Both the position numbers and the translations under genes were made by a program. A DNA stretch of 64,000 nucleotides, taken from positions 1,510,892 through 1,574,891 of the forward strand of contig NW_020194555.1 of NCBI RefSeq assembly GCF_002865645.1. Reading direction: 5' to 3'. A model generated the notes under the pieces. The model made no database searches. It saw only the letters and a list, made by a program, of their open reading frames with translations, and was not told the origin of the DNA. This DNA comes from Hyaloscypha bicolor E. Its lineage: Eukaryota > Ascomycota > Leotiomycetes > Helotiales > Hyaloscyphaceae. Below are positions 1 through 11,484 of this stretch, in pieces (within the stretch, counting starts at the first letter, position 1; the number at the start of each line of letters is the position of its first letter).

Positions 1-2421
1 TCTGGCAGGCATAGAAAATCTTGCGAGTTGTCCTTTCTGTCCTTTTGCAGCAGAATATCCCCCAGTCGAAGTTGATCGTGAGTTCAGATGCCAGGCGCCG
101 GATTGTGAGAAGATTAGCTGCCGTCTGTGCAATCTCGAGTCGCATATTCCCAAGAGCTGCGAAGAGAACGCTAAGGAGACGGGTCTATCTGTGCGTCGTC
201 GTATCGAGGAAGCCATGTCTGCAGCTCTGATCCGAAAGTGCAACAAATGCGGAACACCGTTCATCAAGGAAGAAGGGTGCAATAAGATGAGATGCACGCT
301 GAAAGGGTGTGGCAACGTCCAGTGCTACGTCTGCTCAAAGTCCTGCGATTACGACCACTTCGATGACAGGGGTCGTGGCGGCAAGCCTGGAAATTGTCCC
401 CTCTTCGAAAGTGTTGAGACGAGGCACGATGAAGAAGTTAGCAAGGCCGAGAAAGAGGCATTGGAACAGGTTCGAGCTGAGCATCCAGAGTATACTGAAG
501 ATGACTTGAAGGTAAAGGTGTCGGAAGATGTCAAGAAAGATGACGAGCGGCGGAGGGCAAGAGATCCCAGACTTAACCCTGCTGTGGGAAGGCCGTTACC
601 GATTTATCGTGGTTAGTGGAAACTTTTCCGGCGTGGAATTTTGGCAAAGTTTTTTTCTGCGCTGTGTCGAGTGAGACGTGCCTTCTGGGCACCTTGTTTT
701 GATTTCTTGTTGCCCCTTACCATGGTTCTTTTGAGAATGGATTCGAACTTCTGAGACAGAGGCTAACCTATGGGAAGGCTTTCCAATTCAAGAAATGAAT
801 GCAATGAATGCAATGCATATGCAACGCCATTTCATGCCTAGACGAATGCCGCGACCGGCAGGAGCCGATCCAGCACTTCCGGTGCTTCCAGATCAAGGCC
901 CCGGAGGAGATCTTCCTTATTTTCGTCGCGAGCCATATCTCGGTCCTGGTCGACGAATTGGAGACGGTAAGTTTTTTCTTGGAAACAGGGAGATTTATGC
1001 GACTCACATAGACGTTCAGTAGCGAGACGGTTCATTGCTAATTTGAAAACCTAGCTGGCCAACCCAACCCCGGCGGCATGTTCGACGATGTTGACGATAT
1101 GGGGATCTTCAATATGCCTTGGGGAGACGACTTTGGTTTTCCCCCGCCGCCCGGCGCGTCTCCTCCCGGCTTCCAGATTCCTCTGCCTCCTCCCAGACTT
1201 GCGGCCCCAGCATTGCCCCCGGCTCCTGGTCCAGCAATGCCTCCTCTAGCAGCTGCCCGACCTGGCGATGGTATGTTCGAGGACATATTTAGGGGACATC
1301 CAGGTGAGCAGCCACCTCTATTGGGACTTGAGCAAGATATCGATTGGCGGAACCCTGCGGGAGTCCCGCCCTTACCAGAATACCGTGCTGCGGTAGACGA
1401 TAATCAGGGAAGATTAGCTGCCCTGCAAGAAAGAATGGCCGATAGGACGAGGCTTCGCAGAGCAGGGCCTGTCAAGAACGAAGCGCAGCCGGAGGACGAC
1501 TTGTTGCATGCGGCGGCATTGCGACAACACATTACACAAGCGAAGGCAGCACGACAGCTGGCACAAGCGCAAGCAGCACGACAGCTAGCACTCGGGCAAC
1601 AATTTAGGCAAGCTCGGGCAGCTAGGGAGATGGTATTGCCAAATGTCGTGCTCCCCGAAGCACCGCAGCCTCTTCCGAGACAAGTCCTGGGTGATGCGGT
1701 TGCTAACGCAGTGGAAGCCAGGGAGGCACGTGATGCTGAAAGAAGACGGCGACTTGAGGAGCAAGTGGGCAAGGTGGCAGTAAATCTACGAATGGCAAGA
1801 TTGAGGGAGATTGCACAAAAGAATGAACGTAATAACGAGGACGAGAGCAAACGCCGGCTCCGTGAGCAGATGGATAGGATCCAGGCCTTGCAGGACAGGG
1901 CGCGAGCTATCGGTCAAGACGGAGGCGAAGATGTGCGCCCTCGTAATGAGCGGCCGGAGAGACTGCGCCAACGGCTCGGGAATCAGAACAACGCCAACAA
2001 TGAAGCAGGTGGATCGAACAAAGACGGCAACAATGCAGCTGCAGATGACGGACCGCCGCTTCTTCGAGGAACGCATTACCGAATCCGTCGACCAGAACAG
2101 CCACCAGCAGCTTTACCGCAGCCGGCAGCGGCGTTACGACAGCAGCAAATTCTCGACCACGAAGAGAGGAGAATCGAGCGATCGCAGCTAATGGCAAGAT
2201 TGCGAAGAGAGCAGGAGAATGACGAGGCTGCTACGGCGAAAAGACTGGCGAGGCTTCGACAGAATGGGGCTGCAGCTGCTGCACATAGTCCTCGACATCG
2301 ACAGGGACAAGTTGTTGATCTCCTATCCTCCTCCCCGGAGGCCAAGAAAAAGGCAAGGCTTTTCGACATGGCTGATGAAGCCGACGATGAGGAGGACGAG
2401 GACGAGGACGAAGAATGGTAG
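1..2421 (+). CDS. RBR-type (RING-IBR-RING) E3 ubiquitin ligase, 3' part, three exons
   Basis: The gene is open from base 2, so its 5' end (RING1) lies outside the window. Exons 2-611, 793-966 and 1055-2421 join in phase 1 each time; intron 1 has donor GTTAGT and a GGCTAACC branch site, intron 2 has GTAAGT and TTGCTAAT. The TAG at 614 is therefore intronic. 716 residues are visible. An IBR domain begins with CPFC and runs through CRLC; RING2 begins CNKCGTPF and holds EEGCNKMRC, whose first Cys (codon 278-280) matches the catalytic thioester Cys of RBR ligases, followed by CYVC. The C-terminal two thirds are Pro-rich, then Gln/Ala/Arg-rich coiled coil, then VVDLLSSSPE (from 2311), a textbook SUMO-interacting motif, and a very acidic tail. 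RBR ligases accept ubiquitin on RING2 Cys before transfer to substrate. The family call is firm; SUMO targeting is inference. Confidence 0.85.
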
Positions 2422-3579
2422 GGACTGAATAATAAATTGGTGCTTTTATTTGCGTTTGTTATTTGCCGGCTGGGAAACAGAAACAGCTTGGGCAGGGCAT
2501 GGCAGGCGTTCAGCATACATACATACTTTCTGATACCCCTATGTAGCATTTTCTTTGAGAGCAAGCATACGGGGCATCTCAGCAAGGGTGAGCGTGGCGT
2601 CATGGGCTGTAGGGTTTCCTAGCGAGCGAGCGAGTTCTTTCACTTATTTACATAATCCAGTAATGAATCACGTGCAAATAAATCACAGGTTCCTTAACCC
2701 CCTTCTTGTGCGCTAAAATTGCAGTGCATGACTCACTATCAGATCGTTCTCCCGGTGAGACATAGTCCACACTAGCGGCCGCATAGATTATCCCCAATTC
2801 AGCAAATAAGAACAAGATTCCTCCAATCATCCTTTTTGTATCTACAGTATGCGGCCGCCCGCGTGGAGTACCGGTATGTCTCACTGGACGCAAGACCCAA
2901 TCCTTCATATATTCGCTTCAAGCAACATCAGCCTCACAGTCCGAAGCGCCAACAGAAATATTCCCACTACAACAACACACCCGGCTCCGCCGAGTCGCAA
3001 TTCAATTTAATTCCCGCTCCTTGTATTATGCCAGTTCTCCCAACTGCACAAATGCGACGGCAAACTTGGACGAGAAGGAAAACTCCTCTCCTGCACGAAA
3101 AGTTGATCCCGCGATTTCATAGGGGGGTGGGGAAGGCATGGCGGCACCAGCGAATATGTCGTTGACAACTTGCCTTGAAGCCCTTGAAGCCCGAATCCTC
3201 CAATCAGAAGGGGGAGGGAGTTCCTCGATATGTTTCTAGTTGTCTCCCTGGCATTCGGCTGATCGAGAAGGCACAGTGTGTAGTTGCCGTGTTCAACGCT
3301 TTTACGTGATTCTCTGGTTCTCTACATGCTGTGCTGTAAAAATGAACATCCATCCATCCCATCAACCATCAAACCACCACGCAGCTCTTGCAGTGATGTG
3401 TCACGCCGCCCACCCATCCACCCATCCATCATAATCGGCCGTCAAGAAGAAAGGGAAATGTTCTGTATTAAAGGGGGAACGGGGTATGGTGAACGAATGA
3501 ACAGTGTCGAAAAGGAAGAGATCTACGAGGGGAATCGCGGGTATGTACCAATTGAGAAGCGGGTCAGGGAACAAGAAAC
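2422..3579. other. Intergenic region between convergent genes
   Basis: No convincing gene. It must hold the 3' ends of the RBR gene and of the convergent kap114. A CATCC-rich low-complexity stretch lies at about 3347-3432. Short ORFs here show no family resemblance and no plausible splicing. Confidence 0.6.
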
Positions 3580-6500
3580 TCAAGCACCCTGCGCCAACTC
3601 CTGCAGCTTCCCCTTCTCCTCTCCACTCAAAGCCTCATACAACCCATTGAAATCCGCAATGTTCTCTCTCCCAGCGCGGATAAAAAACTCCGTCAGATAA
3701 GCTTGCGTCTCGTCATCTCTCTGTCGCATGAAACTGCCTTGTCCTTCGCCGTACGCCATGAGTTCGGCTTTTGTCGTCCCGAGACCGAGGTCGAGAGTGG
3801 AAGGCACGTCTTCCCAACCGTCGTCGGAGGCCCCTTCGTCGGCGTACTCGGCGGCTGCTTGGGCGGCTGTCGCGGCGTTCGCCATTCCCGAGGCGGATAG
3901 GAGCTCTTCGATGAGGACTTTAAGGATTTTTAGGGGGGCAGGGATGATGGTGAATTGGTCGGGATCTGGCGCTGTTAGTTTAGTTTAGAAGGAGGGGGGA
4001 GGGAGAGGCGATTTACTGAGTTTGGCTTTTGAGCGGGTCATAATTCGATCACTGACTGGGACGATCAAATCGCCCTTTACCATTGTTTGGACGACTCGTG
4101 GGTCGTTGAGAGTAAAGACTTTGGACAAGGCGATGACACTGGCCCAGGTTAGTAAGACGATAAGAAAGGGGAGGGAAGGCTTACTTTTGACGAATCTCAT
4201 CGTATCCGGCAAAGTTGATCGAGTTTTCGAGCCATTTGCTGAGTACAACTTGGAGTCCATTTTGGCCATTGATCTCAATCTGTGACAAGAACTCAACAAC
4301 GTCGTGGGCACCGACCAAAGACAGGCGGGCGAAGACCAGAATGAGAGATTGGATGAATGGTGCGGCTTCAGCAGTGGCCAACCGTGAAGCAACAGCTCGC
4401 AACAGCTGCTCCAAATAAGGACCAAGACGCTCTTGGCCAGCTTTCTCGACGAGTTCTGCTGCAAGACCGCCAACTTCTGAAGCAGCATTGTCCTCGATTG
4501 TGGGGCCAAGAAGCTTGTCGATGATAATCAAGCAGACTTCAAGACCGGACCTATTCGAATCGTCGTGCCATGCGAAGACTTGTTGATGGCCGTGCATGAG
4601 CATGAATTTGATTGCCTCAACACCTGGCCGTAGAACACCTCCCTCAGTAGTAGCCATGAGCAGTCGGTTGAGCTTAGGCAGAGCTGCTGCCACATATCCT
4701 GGTGGCAGAGGCTCTGAACCATTCTCGGTGAGGACTGCGAGTAATTCGGTGGCAAGCTCAATCAACGGATTATCACCCGTCATATTTCCGACATCAAATG
4801 CCCCAGTCAGGGATGGCAAAACCTTTGCACACAATACAGTGTATGAATCTCCACCAGCCAAGGCGCCAACAATCTCCTCGAATGTTTCACTGACCAACAT
4901 GGTCAACATGAAGTTTGATGCTCCATGCTTGGCAAGAACGAAGAGTAGATCAAGTGCTCCACTGTCGCCTTCGATGGTGATCCTTGAATCAAGTCCAATG
5001 GCAGCGCGTAATGATTCGACCAATGTAACAAGAAGGTCGTCTGCATCTTCGAGATCCGTGAGGTCCTTTGCGTACAAAAACTCCGAGATCGATGCAACGA
5101 TCGGAAGCTGACGATCAGCCGGAACAGTGCGCGCCTTGATAAATCCCTGAAGAGCTTTGATGCAAGAAACCTTGACGACTTCGGCCTCGTCATGGTTCAC
5201 ACTCTTAATGGTGCGGTCAAGCAAACCAAGAGCGACATCTGGGAGACTTTGGACAAGGATACCCGCCACCAAATATCCTCGAGCACGGAGAAGGTGCTCA
5301 TCCTCTCTATTGATAGCGTAATCGATCAATCCCAAGTAAGCACCAGCAACCTCGGGTTGAACCGTCTTGTCTACATCCAAGAAATCGTTCATGAGTTGGG
5401 TCAAGAGAAACAAAGAAGCTTCTCTGGTCCTCCATGTTGCACCCTCGGATGCAAAGAGGACTTGTGTATAGGCCAGAAGGCCTTCGAGAGCTCCTTGGTG
5501 AAGCCATTCCCCGAGTTTGATGAGTAAGTCGCCGCAAGCTGTACGCGCCGTATAATTCGCGGTGACAGATGTCTCCTCTGCCAAAAAGAGATTCACGTCA
5601 ATATCCCAAAGATCTTCCTCTTCCTTGGGGATCTGTGCATATCCAACAGCCAACTTCATAACATCCATCACCCAAGGTGTTGCTGAAACTCCCGAGTGTT
5701 GTTGTATTTGCGACTCGAGCTCCTTCTGGACAGGAGGCGCTCTCAGACATGATTGCAAAAAGTCAAGCTCTTCCAGAACCAAAAAGTCCAAAGTATACGG
5801 CAATCCGTCAGCATCTTCCAGACGTCCTTGCTCGTCGTTATCCACGTACATATCCTTGTATGAACTTTGGAGGATCGAAAGCTCTTCCCAGGTCGCACTA
5901 AACAGAACTGGACTTTGCGGTAGTAGTAGCTGTGGGAAGACAGAACGAATCTTCATCAAAGTCTTGACAACTTGCAGCTTGAGGGCGATTATACCTCTCC
6001 AGGCGTCCGGCTTATCTTCTCTACCGCTCTCATATCCCTCGTCTCCGCCCTTTGGTCTAGCAGGCAATGACTTCTTCATAACTTCCATAAAGAATGGGGA
6101 CCAGGCTGTCAAAGCTTCATCTGCAAAACCCTTGACTTCCGGTCCATGTTCGTCCTTCACCATATCCATAATATCAAATGTGCCACGGAAAACGGAAACT
6201 GCAAGAGCACGCAGGAGTGGTTTTCGGGTTTCACTGACAGCCACATCGTAGACAACCTTGACAATGTCGCGTGCTACTGCAAAGAACTGGTCTTCACTGA
6301 GGGAATCATCGACGAGATCTGAAAGCACTTTGAGTGCCCCGTGTAATTGGAAATCGGTAGCATTTGGGATGAGGTGAAGGAGAGCTGGGAGAAGATTTGG
6401 CCATTGGTCTGGAAAGTCGACATTTGCGATTTTGCTCACAACGTAACTACAAGCCATCCATTAACCAAAGTTAAAGCTTTGAGCCGGTTTGAGACATACC

Positions 6501-6843
6501 TAGCTGCGCTCTTAATTTTCCTATCCGCATCACCACTTGTTGCCAATTCCAGCATCTGTATCCTCAGTTGCTCCTTGGTCTGGTCACTAATGGGCACGAC
6601 CACACCGTCCTCGTTCTCCCCACTCCAATTCTTCTCCACAAAGGTCCTCAATAGCAGCAACGCGGCCTGTCTGATCTCCCCGCTTACGCTCGAGTGGGTT
6701 GCAATAGCGGCCAAACTTCCAGGAAATGCGGGATTGCTCTGCGCGTGCTGCAGATGCTCCTCCGCCTGCTTGCGCGGTCCCTCGGCGGGAAGCTGTGTAT
6801 CCGCCAGCAGCTGCAGCAGCTGGTCTTCCATAGTTCCTGCCAT
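3580..6843 (-). CDS. kap114: Importin-9/Kap114-type karyopherin beta, four exons
   Basis: Minus-strand gene with exons 6843-6500, 6446-4185, 4138-4017 and 3971-3580; introns of 53, 46 and 45 bp leave a single frame of 1039 residues, close to yeast Kap114 (about 1000). The importin-beta N-terminal domain lies at about residues 27-102 (AEEHLQHAQSNPAF...), followed by HEAT repeats throughout. An acidic segment near residues 949-963, with the DDGWEDV signature, is typical of importin-9/Kap114. These receptors bind RanGTP and carry histones H2A-H2B, TBP and other cargo into the nucleus. The start is the ATG at 6843 (MAGTMEDQ); a second ATG follows four codons later. It is divergent from rev7 across a 313-bp shared promoter. 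Recognised by overall sequence and architecture; the splice model is strongly supported by phase. Confidence 0.93.
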
Positions 6844-7156
6844 CCTGCCTTGACTGAATCCGAGTAGCTGTGCTCGAGAATTGCAGAGATTTGTAATGTG
6901 GAAGGGAAAATTGGCGGGGATTGTTGTTTTCGTGGGGAGTTGTGGAAGCGTTTCGCCTTGAGAACACGCGAGGAAATTTTGAGGCGCGTGAAGTGGACGT
7001 GAACGCAGTCCCAATCGAACAGGCTGCCTCGACGTTCACTGTGCCACCACAAGCGTAAAAGAAGCATACGATATCTGATACGATACGCGTTTATGCGATG
7101 GGCTTGTGAGAAAAGAATTTGTCCATTAAGGGGCAGTGAAGTGACCCTCCAGCAAA
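6844..7156. promoter_or_regulatory. Shared promoter region of kap114 and rev7
   Basis: A 313-bp gap between two divergent start codons must hold both promoters and 5' UTRs. No individual factor site is clear enough to name. Confidence 0.5.
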
Positions 7157-7911
7157 ATGACGACCCCGCCAACCCTCACGAACTACCAGTCGATCCTCCA
7201 AACCTTCACCGACTTTCTCACCGTCGCAATACACACGATCCTCTACGAGCGGGCTCTATACCCCTCCAATACGTTCATATCAACCCGCAAGTACAACTTT
7301 CCAGTCCGCCAAAACCGACATCCAAAGGTGTGCGCTTGGATCAATGACGCCGTCTCCAATGTCTCGACTCTCATGCTCAAAGGCACGGTCCGACGCGTTG
7401 TGGTCGTGATTTACAACCAGGATTTGGAAGTGATGGAGCGTTATCTATTCGATGTTGAGAGATTTCCTGTAGTGGATCCTAAGGAAGCTTTGACGGAGTT
7501 TGAAGCAAGAGAGGGTCAAGGGGAGATGAAGATTAGTATTACGGACGTGGAAGAACAACTGAGAGCTACGATCCGGAGGTTGACATACGCCTGTAGCAAG
7601 ATGGGACCCCTACCTGAAGGGTGTACATATACGGTTGCAGTGGAATTGAGGGATAAGGCGGATCCGCCAATTGGGGTAGGTTCATGAAATATTGAGGTAG
7701 AGAGACAGGTACTGATGTTCCATAGCATCCGCAGCCCTGGATCCCATCAGAGCCGAGCCTCCAGACAGGAGAGAAGGGCTCCAGTGAGAATATTGGGAGC
7801 GATTTGGGAGGCGTGAAGAGTACGCCGGTACGGTTGGTCGAAGCTGGGGAATTCATCCTTGAGACATGGGTGGAAGAAGGAAGAGCAAAATATCACGATG
7901 GTGGAGACTGA
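7157..7911 (+). CDS. rev7: HORMA-domain protein Rev7 (Mad2B), two exons
   Basis: Exons 7157-7675 and 7726-7911 flank a 50-bp intron (GTAGGT...CATAG) in phase 0 and give 234 residues. The whole protein is a HORMA domain: it opens with a LTNYQSILQTFTDFL helix and a YPSNTF segment, and the second exon supplies the HPQPWIPSE segment and the strand RLVEAGEFILETWVEE. Without splicing, the frame would stop at GVGS and lose this C-terminal part, which in HORMA proteins forms the safety belt. Rev7 is the accessory subunit of DNA polymerase zeta with Rev3 and acts in translesion synthesis; HORMA proteins close the belt over a partner peptide. The length fits fungal Rev7. Its left neighbour, kap114, is transcribed divergently. 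Confidence 0.92.
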
Positions 7912-8133
7912 ACGAATCTCACGACAATGAATCCAACGATGCGGAGCGGTACGGCCAATTCTCGAAAAACGACAGGCAGGGTTATAGAGCGGTCGAGCAT
8001 TCCAGTCAGAGAGGCAAGAATTGGCCCGCGGTGGAAGAAGAATTGATAGGGATACTCATGAGAGATGGCACCAGAAGGAACGAGGGAATTCTTCGAATCT
8101 ATGACAACTTAGATGTTGAATTGAGTTGTCCCC

Positions 8134-9232
8134 TCAGTTACAAATCTCCCCTGCTCGCAGTCGGTTCTCATCTCTGTCTCCAGACTTGGGCCTGGTATCT
8201 ATACCCTCCCACCAAAGCACGTTCCTCGGCATCCCATCCTTCAAATTACCTTTCATGATCGGACGCCTCTTCTCCAAAAACGCCTTAAACCCCCCTTTTT
8301 TGTCCTCTTTGTCATGCAACTCCCACATCAACTCCGAAGCCAGCAGATGAACTCCCTCCGCCAATCCCGGATTTCTCCACATCATCTGACGCATTAGACA
8401 CGTACTCGCCATCGAGGTCTGCGCTATTATCTGCTCTGCCAAGTCCAAAAAACGAGGAAGCACTTTTTGAGGGGAAGGGAGCAGTTCAGAGAAGAGATCA
8501 CCAAATTGAGGCGATGAAGCGGAAGAGTCGAGCCAGTGGTGGTGAGGTATGAGGCACGTGAATGCCCCATGAGATGGGGAGAAAGAATGAAGACGCGGCT
8601 TCCATTACCACGCCGCGTTGAGAGAAAACGAAGATTATTTTTGCTCCTTTCCATTCGAGGTGGATGGTCATTGGAAGAGTCATCGTTATTCCTTTCTGCG
8701 ACTTTCGTTAGTGAGGAAAGGAGCTTAAAGTGAAGAATACTCCAATGGCTGGCCCCTGAATCGCTGCTATAGTTGGCTTTCGATATCTGTGGATAGCAAG
8801 TGCGACTCTTCCACCCCTATTTCTTTTCGTTAGCGACTACAATTCATTTCTCTGTTCTCTAATGGCAGTTCCACTGAGCACGTGTCAACTTTTCAGAACT
8901 TCCCCATCTCTATGCTCTTTCCCTGCAATTCCTTCAGTTCTCTCAAGTCCAATTCCCAAATCAGTACCTGCATAAAAGTTATTTCCTTTACTAGTTATAG
9001 TAATGGCCTTTACTCTGTTATCCTGATCCAGCGTATTGAATGCTCGGACGAGATCATGTTCCATGACTGAGGTGAACACATTGTTCTTCTCGATTCTGGG
9101 CATTCTGATGATGGCCACTGGGGTGGCAGTCGATGAGGAATCAGGACGGTGCAAGAGTGTGATTTGTGAGAGGACTATTGGGGTTGAGTATGAGCGTGGC
9201 GGGGCAGGGGGGACAACTATTTTGGGTTTCAT
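8134..9232 (-). pseudogene. Enoyl-CoA hydratase/isomerase family pseudogene
   Basis: The minus strand encodes a crotonase-fold protein in broken pieces. The first exon (from 9232) has the N-terminal strands and FYAGTDLGIGL, the oxyanion-hole motif (usually FCAGADL). The next pieces give [21 protein letters not shown], an intron with a CACTAAC branch site, then [18 protein letters not shown] and, near 8135-8460, PRFLDLAEQIIAQTS with the usual C-terminal helices. Three lesions are visible: the first donor reads GGAAGT where GTAAGT is expected after ...HRDGG, and the frame shifts twice between about 8480 and 8610. Intact members hydrate or isomerise enoyl-CoA in fatty-acid beta-oxidation, many in peroxisomes. 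It could be a sequencing-error artefact, but three lesions make real decay more likely. Confidence 0.8.
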
Positions 9233-9919
9233 ATGTCATTAATCCTCTGGAACAAGGGGGCGGTTAAGTTGGAATATCAAAATCATTGGTCGGCCATCGC
9301 AAGCATGAATTCTGTTTTGTCAATGAAGTTATCGAGGGTATCGAGGAGGGGTGCAGTTGTCGTAAACTTGAGGCTGCTGGCCTCGGCACAGCCCTCGGGA
9401 ATAGCCTTGCAGCCCCGCCTTTGTCACACAAGAGTAACATCTTTTGCAAACCACTTCCATATAATCCACGACTGCGGATTGTTTCAAGCATCAATTCATC
9501 TGCGTTTCGACTGCCGTGTGCATAGCTCATTGGAATCGCTTTCCCCATCGACGGATTCAATCACCGTTTTGAGGACTTCAAGTGGCATCGAGACCAGCTT
9601 TCATCACTACGCTCTATCTTGCGCATCACAATCGAAAAGTGGCTTTCATTTGAAGGAACCTTCGTCTCGCCTGTCCTAATTTCTCTATGCTCTTGTTGTC
9701 AAGATCATTGTATCTTTACCCCTTTCTTCCAAGGTCAGCCTTGTCTTAGCCTTGCAGCGCCACCGCGGCCATGACATCATGACCCCCGTTTCCTCTCTAC
9801 GGTCCCCAGACTTCCTTTCTACTCATTATTCCATTCAATAATTATTCCCCCTTTGTAACTAACAAGCCTCCAATCATAATTCATCCAAAATCTCAGCACA
9901 AAACGCAAGGTCACCCTCC
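9233..9919. other. Intergenic region, no recognisable gene
   Basis: ORFs of up to 148 codons occur on both strands, but none resembles a known family. The right part includes the promoter of the small CsbD-like gene. Confidence 0.5.
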
Positions 9920-10321
9920 ATGCTTGGTGGTCACGTTCAATATGCTAAAGGCTACACGGAAGAGACAAGTGAGATCCTCAGAACATCAAACCATTGCGTA
10001 CTTGGGTTCAATAAATTGATACCGAGACAGTTGGCAACGTGACGGGATCAAAGGAGTGGCAGGAGAACGGGAAGAAGGATACACAGGAGGGAATCAACGA
10101 GATGAAAGTACGGTTTCCCACTTTTTAATCTTGCTTCCAGGGGTTTTTTCCCTAGGGTATTTGATTGCTGACCCTGGGCCAAACAGGCAGCGAACGCAGC
10201 GAAGGCCTCGGAACCTGCAGCAAGCGGTATTGGCGGACGAGTTGAGGAGCTGGCTGGAAAAGCGGCGGGTTGTGAGGGTATGGAGAAGGAAGGATTGGAA
10301 AGACAGGAGAAGGCAAATTGA
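9920..10321 (+). CDS. Small CsbD-like stress-response protein, three exons
   Basis: This gene is invisible as a single ORF. Exons 9920-9968, 10031-10107 and 10187-10321 join through introns of 62 and 79 bp (GTGAGA...ACAG; GTACGG...TTGCTGACC...ACAG) in phases 1 and 0, giving 86 residues. The protein is hydrophilic, Gly/Lys/Glu-rich and has no signal peptide. GYTEETIGNVTGSKEWQENG and VEELAGKAAGCEGMEKEG are two copies of the CsbD-like pattern, in which GxxTG/GKxxG alternates with short amphipathic helices. Small fungal proteins of this type are often stress-induced; some are annotated as cruciform-DNA recognition proteins, but the function is uncertain. Correct phase at both junctions and the internal repeat support it. 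The start ATG is the first in frame; an upstream exon cannot be excluded. Confidence 0.65.
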
Positions 10322-10479
10322 TATAGGATGTAAAGCTAGGGATTACAAGTCCACTCTATACACTTGCGTGTGTTCTTTATATCAATTGTTAACCTGGCCG
10401 GGAAATTTGTGGATCCATTTCAGTGTTGCACAACTTGGGAAAGTGCCAGCGAGCCATTGTCAACAATGTCATCCGGTTA

Positions 10480-10650
10480 CAAAATAGCTTGGAAGGGTTT
10501 ATTCCATACTCTTCTGCGTCCCATGGTTTCAGGAATCTTTGATGCTTACCCGACGCTCAAGATTATTATAGGTATTGCGGGGAGGGATTGCCATCTATGC
10601 TGAGGAAGATTGATCAGCAGATGAGGCATTTCGTTCTGCTGGCGGGCGAA
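10480..10650 (+). pseudogene. Fragment of an amidohydrolase-2 family decarboxylase
   Basis: The plus strand reads VSGIFDAYPTLKIII and then, after a one-base frameshift near 10575, CGEGLPSMLRKIDQQM. Together these match the conserved C-terminal stretch of the amidohydrolase-2/ACMSD-like decarboxylases (usual form: SGxFDRYPxLKIIxGHxGEGLPFxLxRID). The usual His of GHxGE is lost at the frameshift. No further domain is visible on either side, so this is a short relic. Intact members decarboxylate aromatic or muconate acids with a metal cofactor. Confidence 0.5.
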
Positions 10651-11484
10651 GACGACGATGGAGGTGAATTAGGAGGACTTTTAGGTTACGACGAGGGGTG
10701 TGCAGGATAATTGGACGCCGATGGAGACTTTGAGGAGTGTGGTAGAGGATCGAGTCATGTTTAGTGCGGATTGTCAGTCCTACAGTAGGATGATTTAGAG
10801 ATGACGGTTTGGTTTGGTAGGGTGCAGTTGACTGGGAGGACGAAGAGGAAGAAGAGGAAGATTGGGTGTGAAAATGCGAGGGCGTTGTTGGGGCGTCCAG
10901 CCTATAGAAAGTGACGGAGAACAAGTTTTGCACTTTCTCGCCCCACTTTTCTCAAATTTGTTAGTAGGCAGCTCCCGAAACGATCCCCCTTTTCGATAAG
11001 CGAGGTTCGATAGCACTTCAAAAGTTCGGAACAAGAACGACTATCGGCTCAAAAAGGAGTATAACTTCAGTATAACTTCAGAATCTCAAAATAATTGAAA
11101 CCGAATTCCAATTAATTCTAAGTATCCCTTTAGCTGATTGCAGATGAAGAATCAACAAATTATATGGGGTGATGCGGGGTTAATATTACCTGTTTCTGGT
11201 GTTCTACGGCAGTAAAATGCTGGCAATACTGCTGCTGTTGAACCGGCTGGTTGGGAGAGTTCAAGCCACCGCACAGGCTCCTTTGTGCCTTATCTCTCTT
11301 CTTTTCTTCTTTTCGATTCCATCATCTTACCGCCCCAGCTGCTGCCTAGTGTCTTGGCGGGGATGCGGCTGAGAGACAAAACGTCGGGACTTCCTGCTAC
11401 TGGAGTGTTCTGTTAACCTGACTCAATTCTACGGACATCTGTACAGACTGTTTCTCCTGTCCCCATTTCCAAGTTCGTGTGGCG
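10651..11484. other. Intergenic region upstream of the HET gene
   Basis: No convincing gene. A short direct repeat (two copies of TATAACTTCAG) lies at about 11061-11082. The right half presumably carries the promoter of the HET-domain gene, with a CT-rich tract at about 11290-11320. Confidence 0.5.

Noticed and set aside
612..616. TAG as the end of the RBR gene
   Set aside because: GTTAGT at 612 is a good donor, a GGCTAACC branch site and an acceptor at 792 follow, and the next two ORFs join in phase.
1404..2603. Minus-strand ORFs of 148 and 175 codons
   Set aside because: They are antisense to the RBR exon, mirror its repetitive Gln/Arg/Glu codons and resemble no protein family.
2422..3700. 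Small ORFs on both strands as genes
   Set aside because: No domain, no conserved splicing, and partly low-complexity CATCC sequence.
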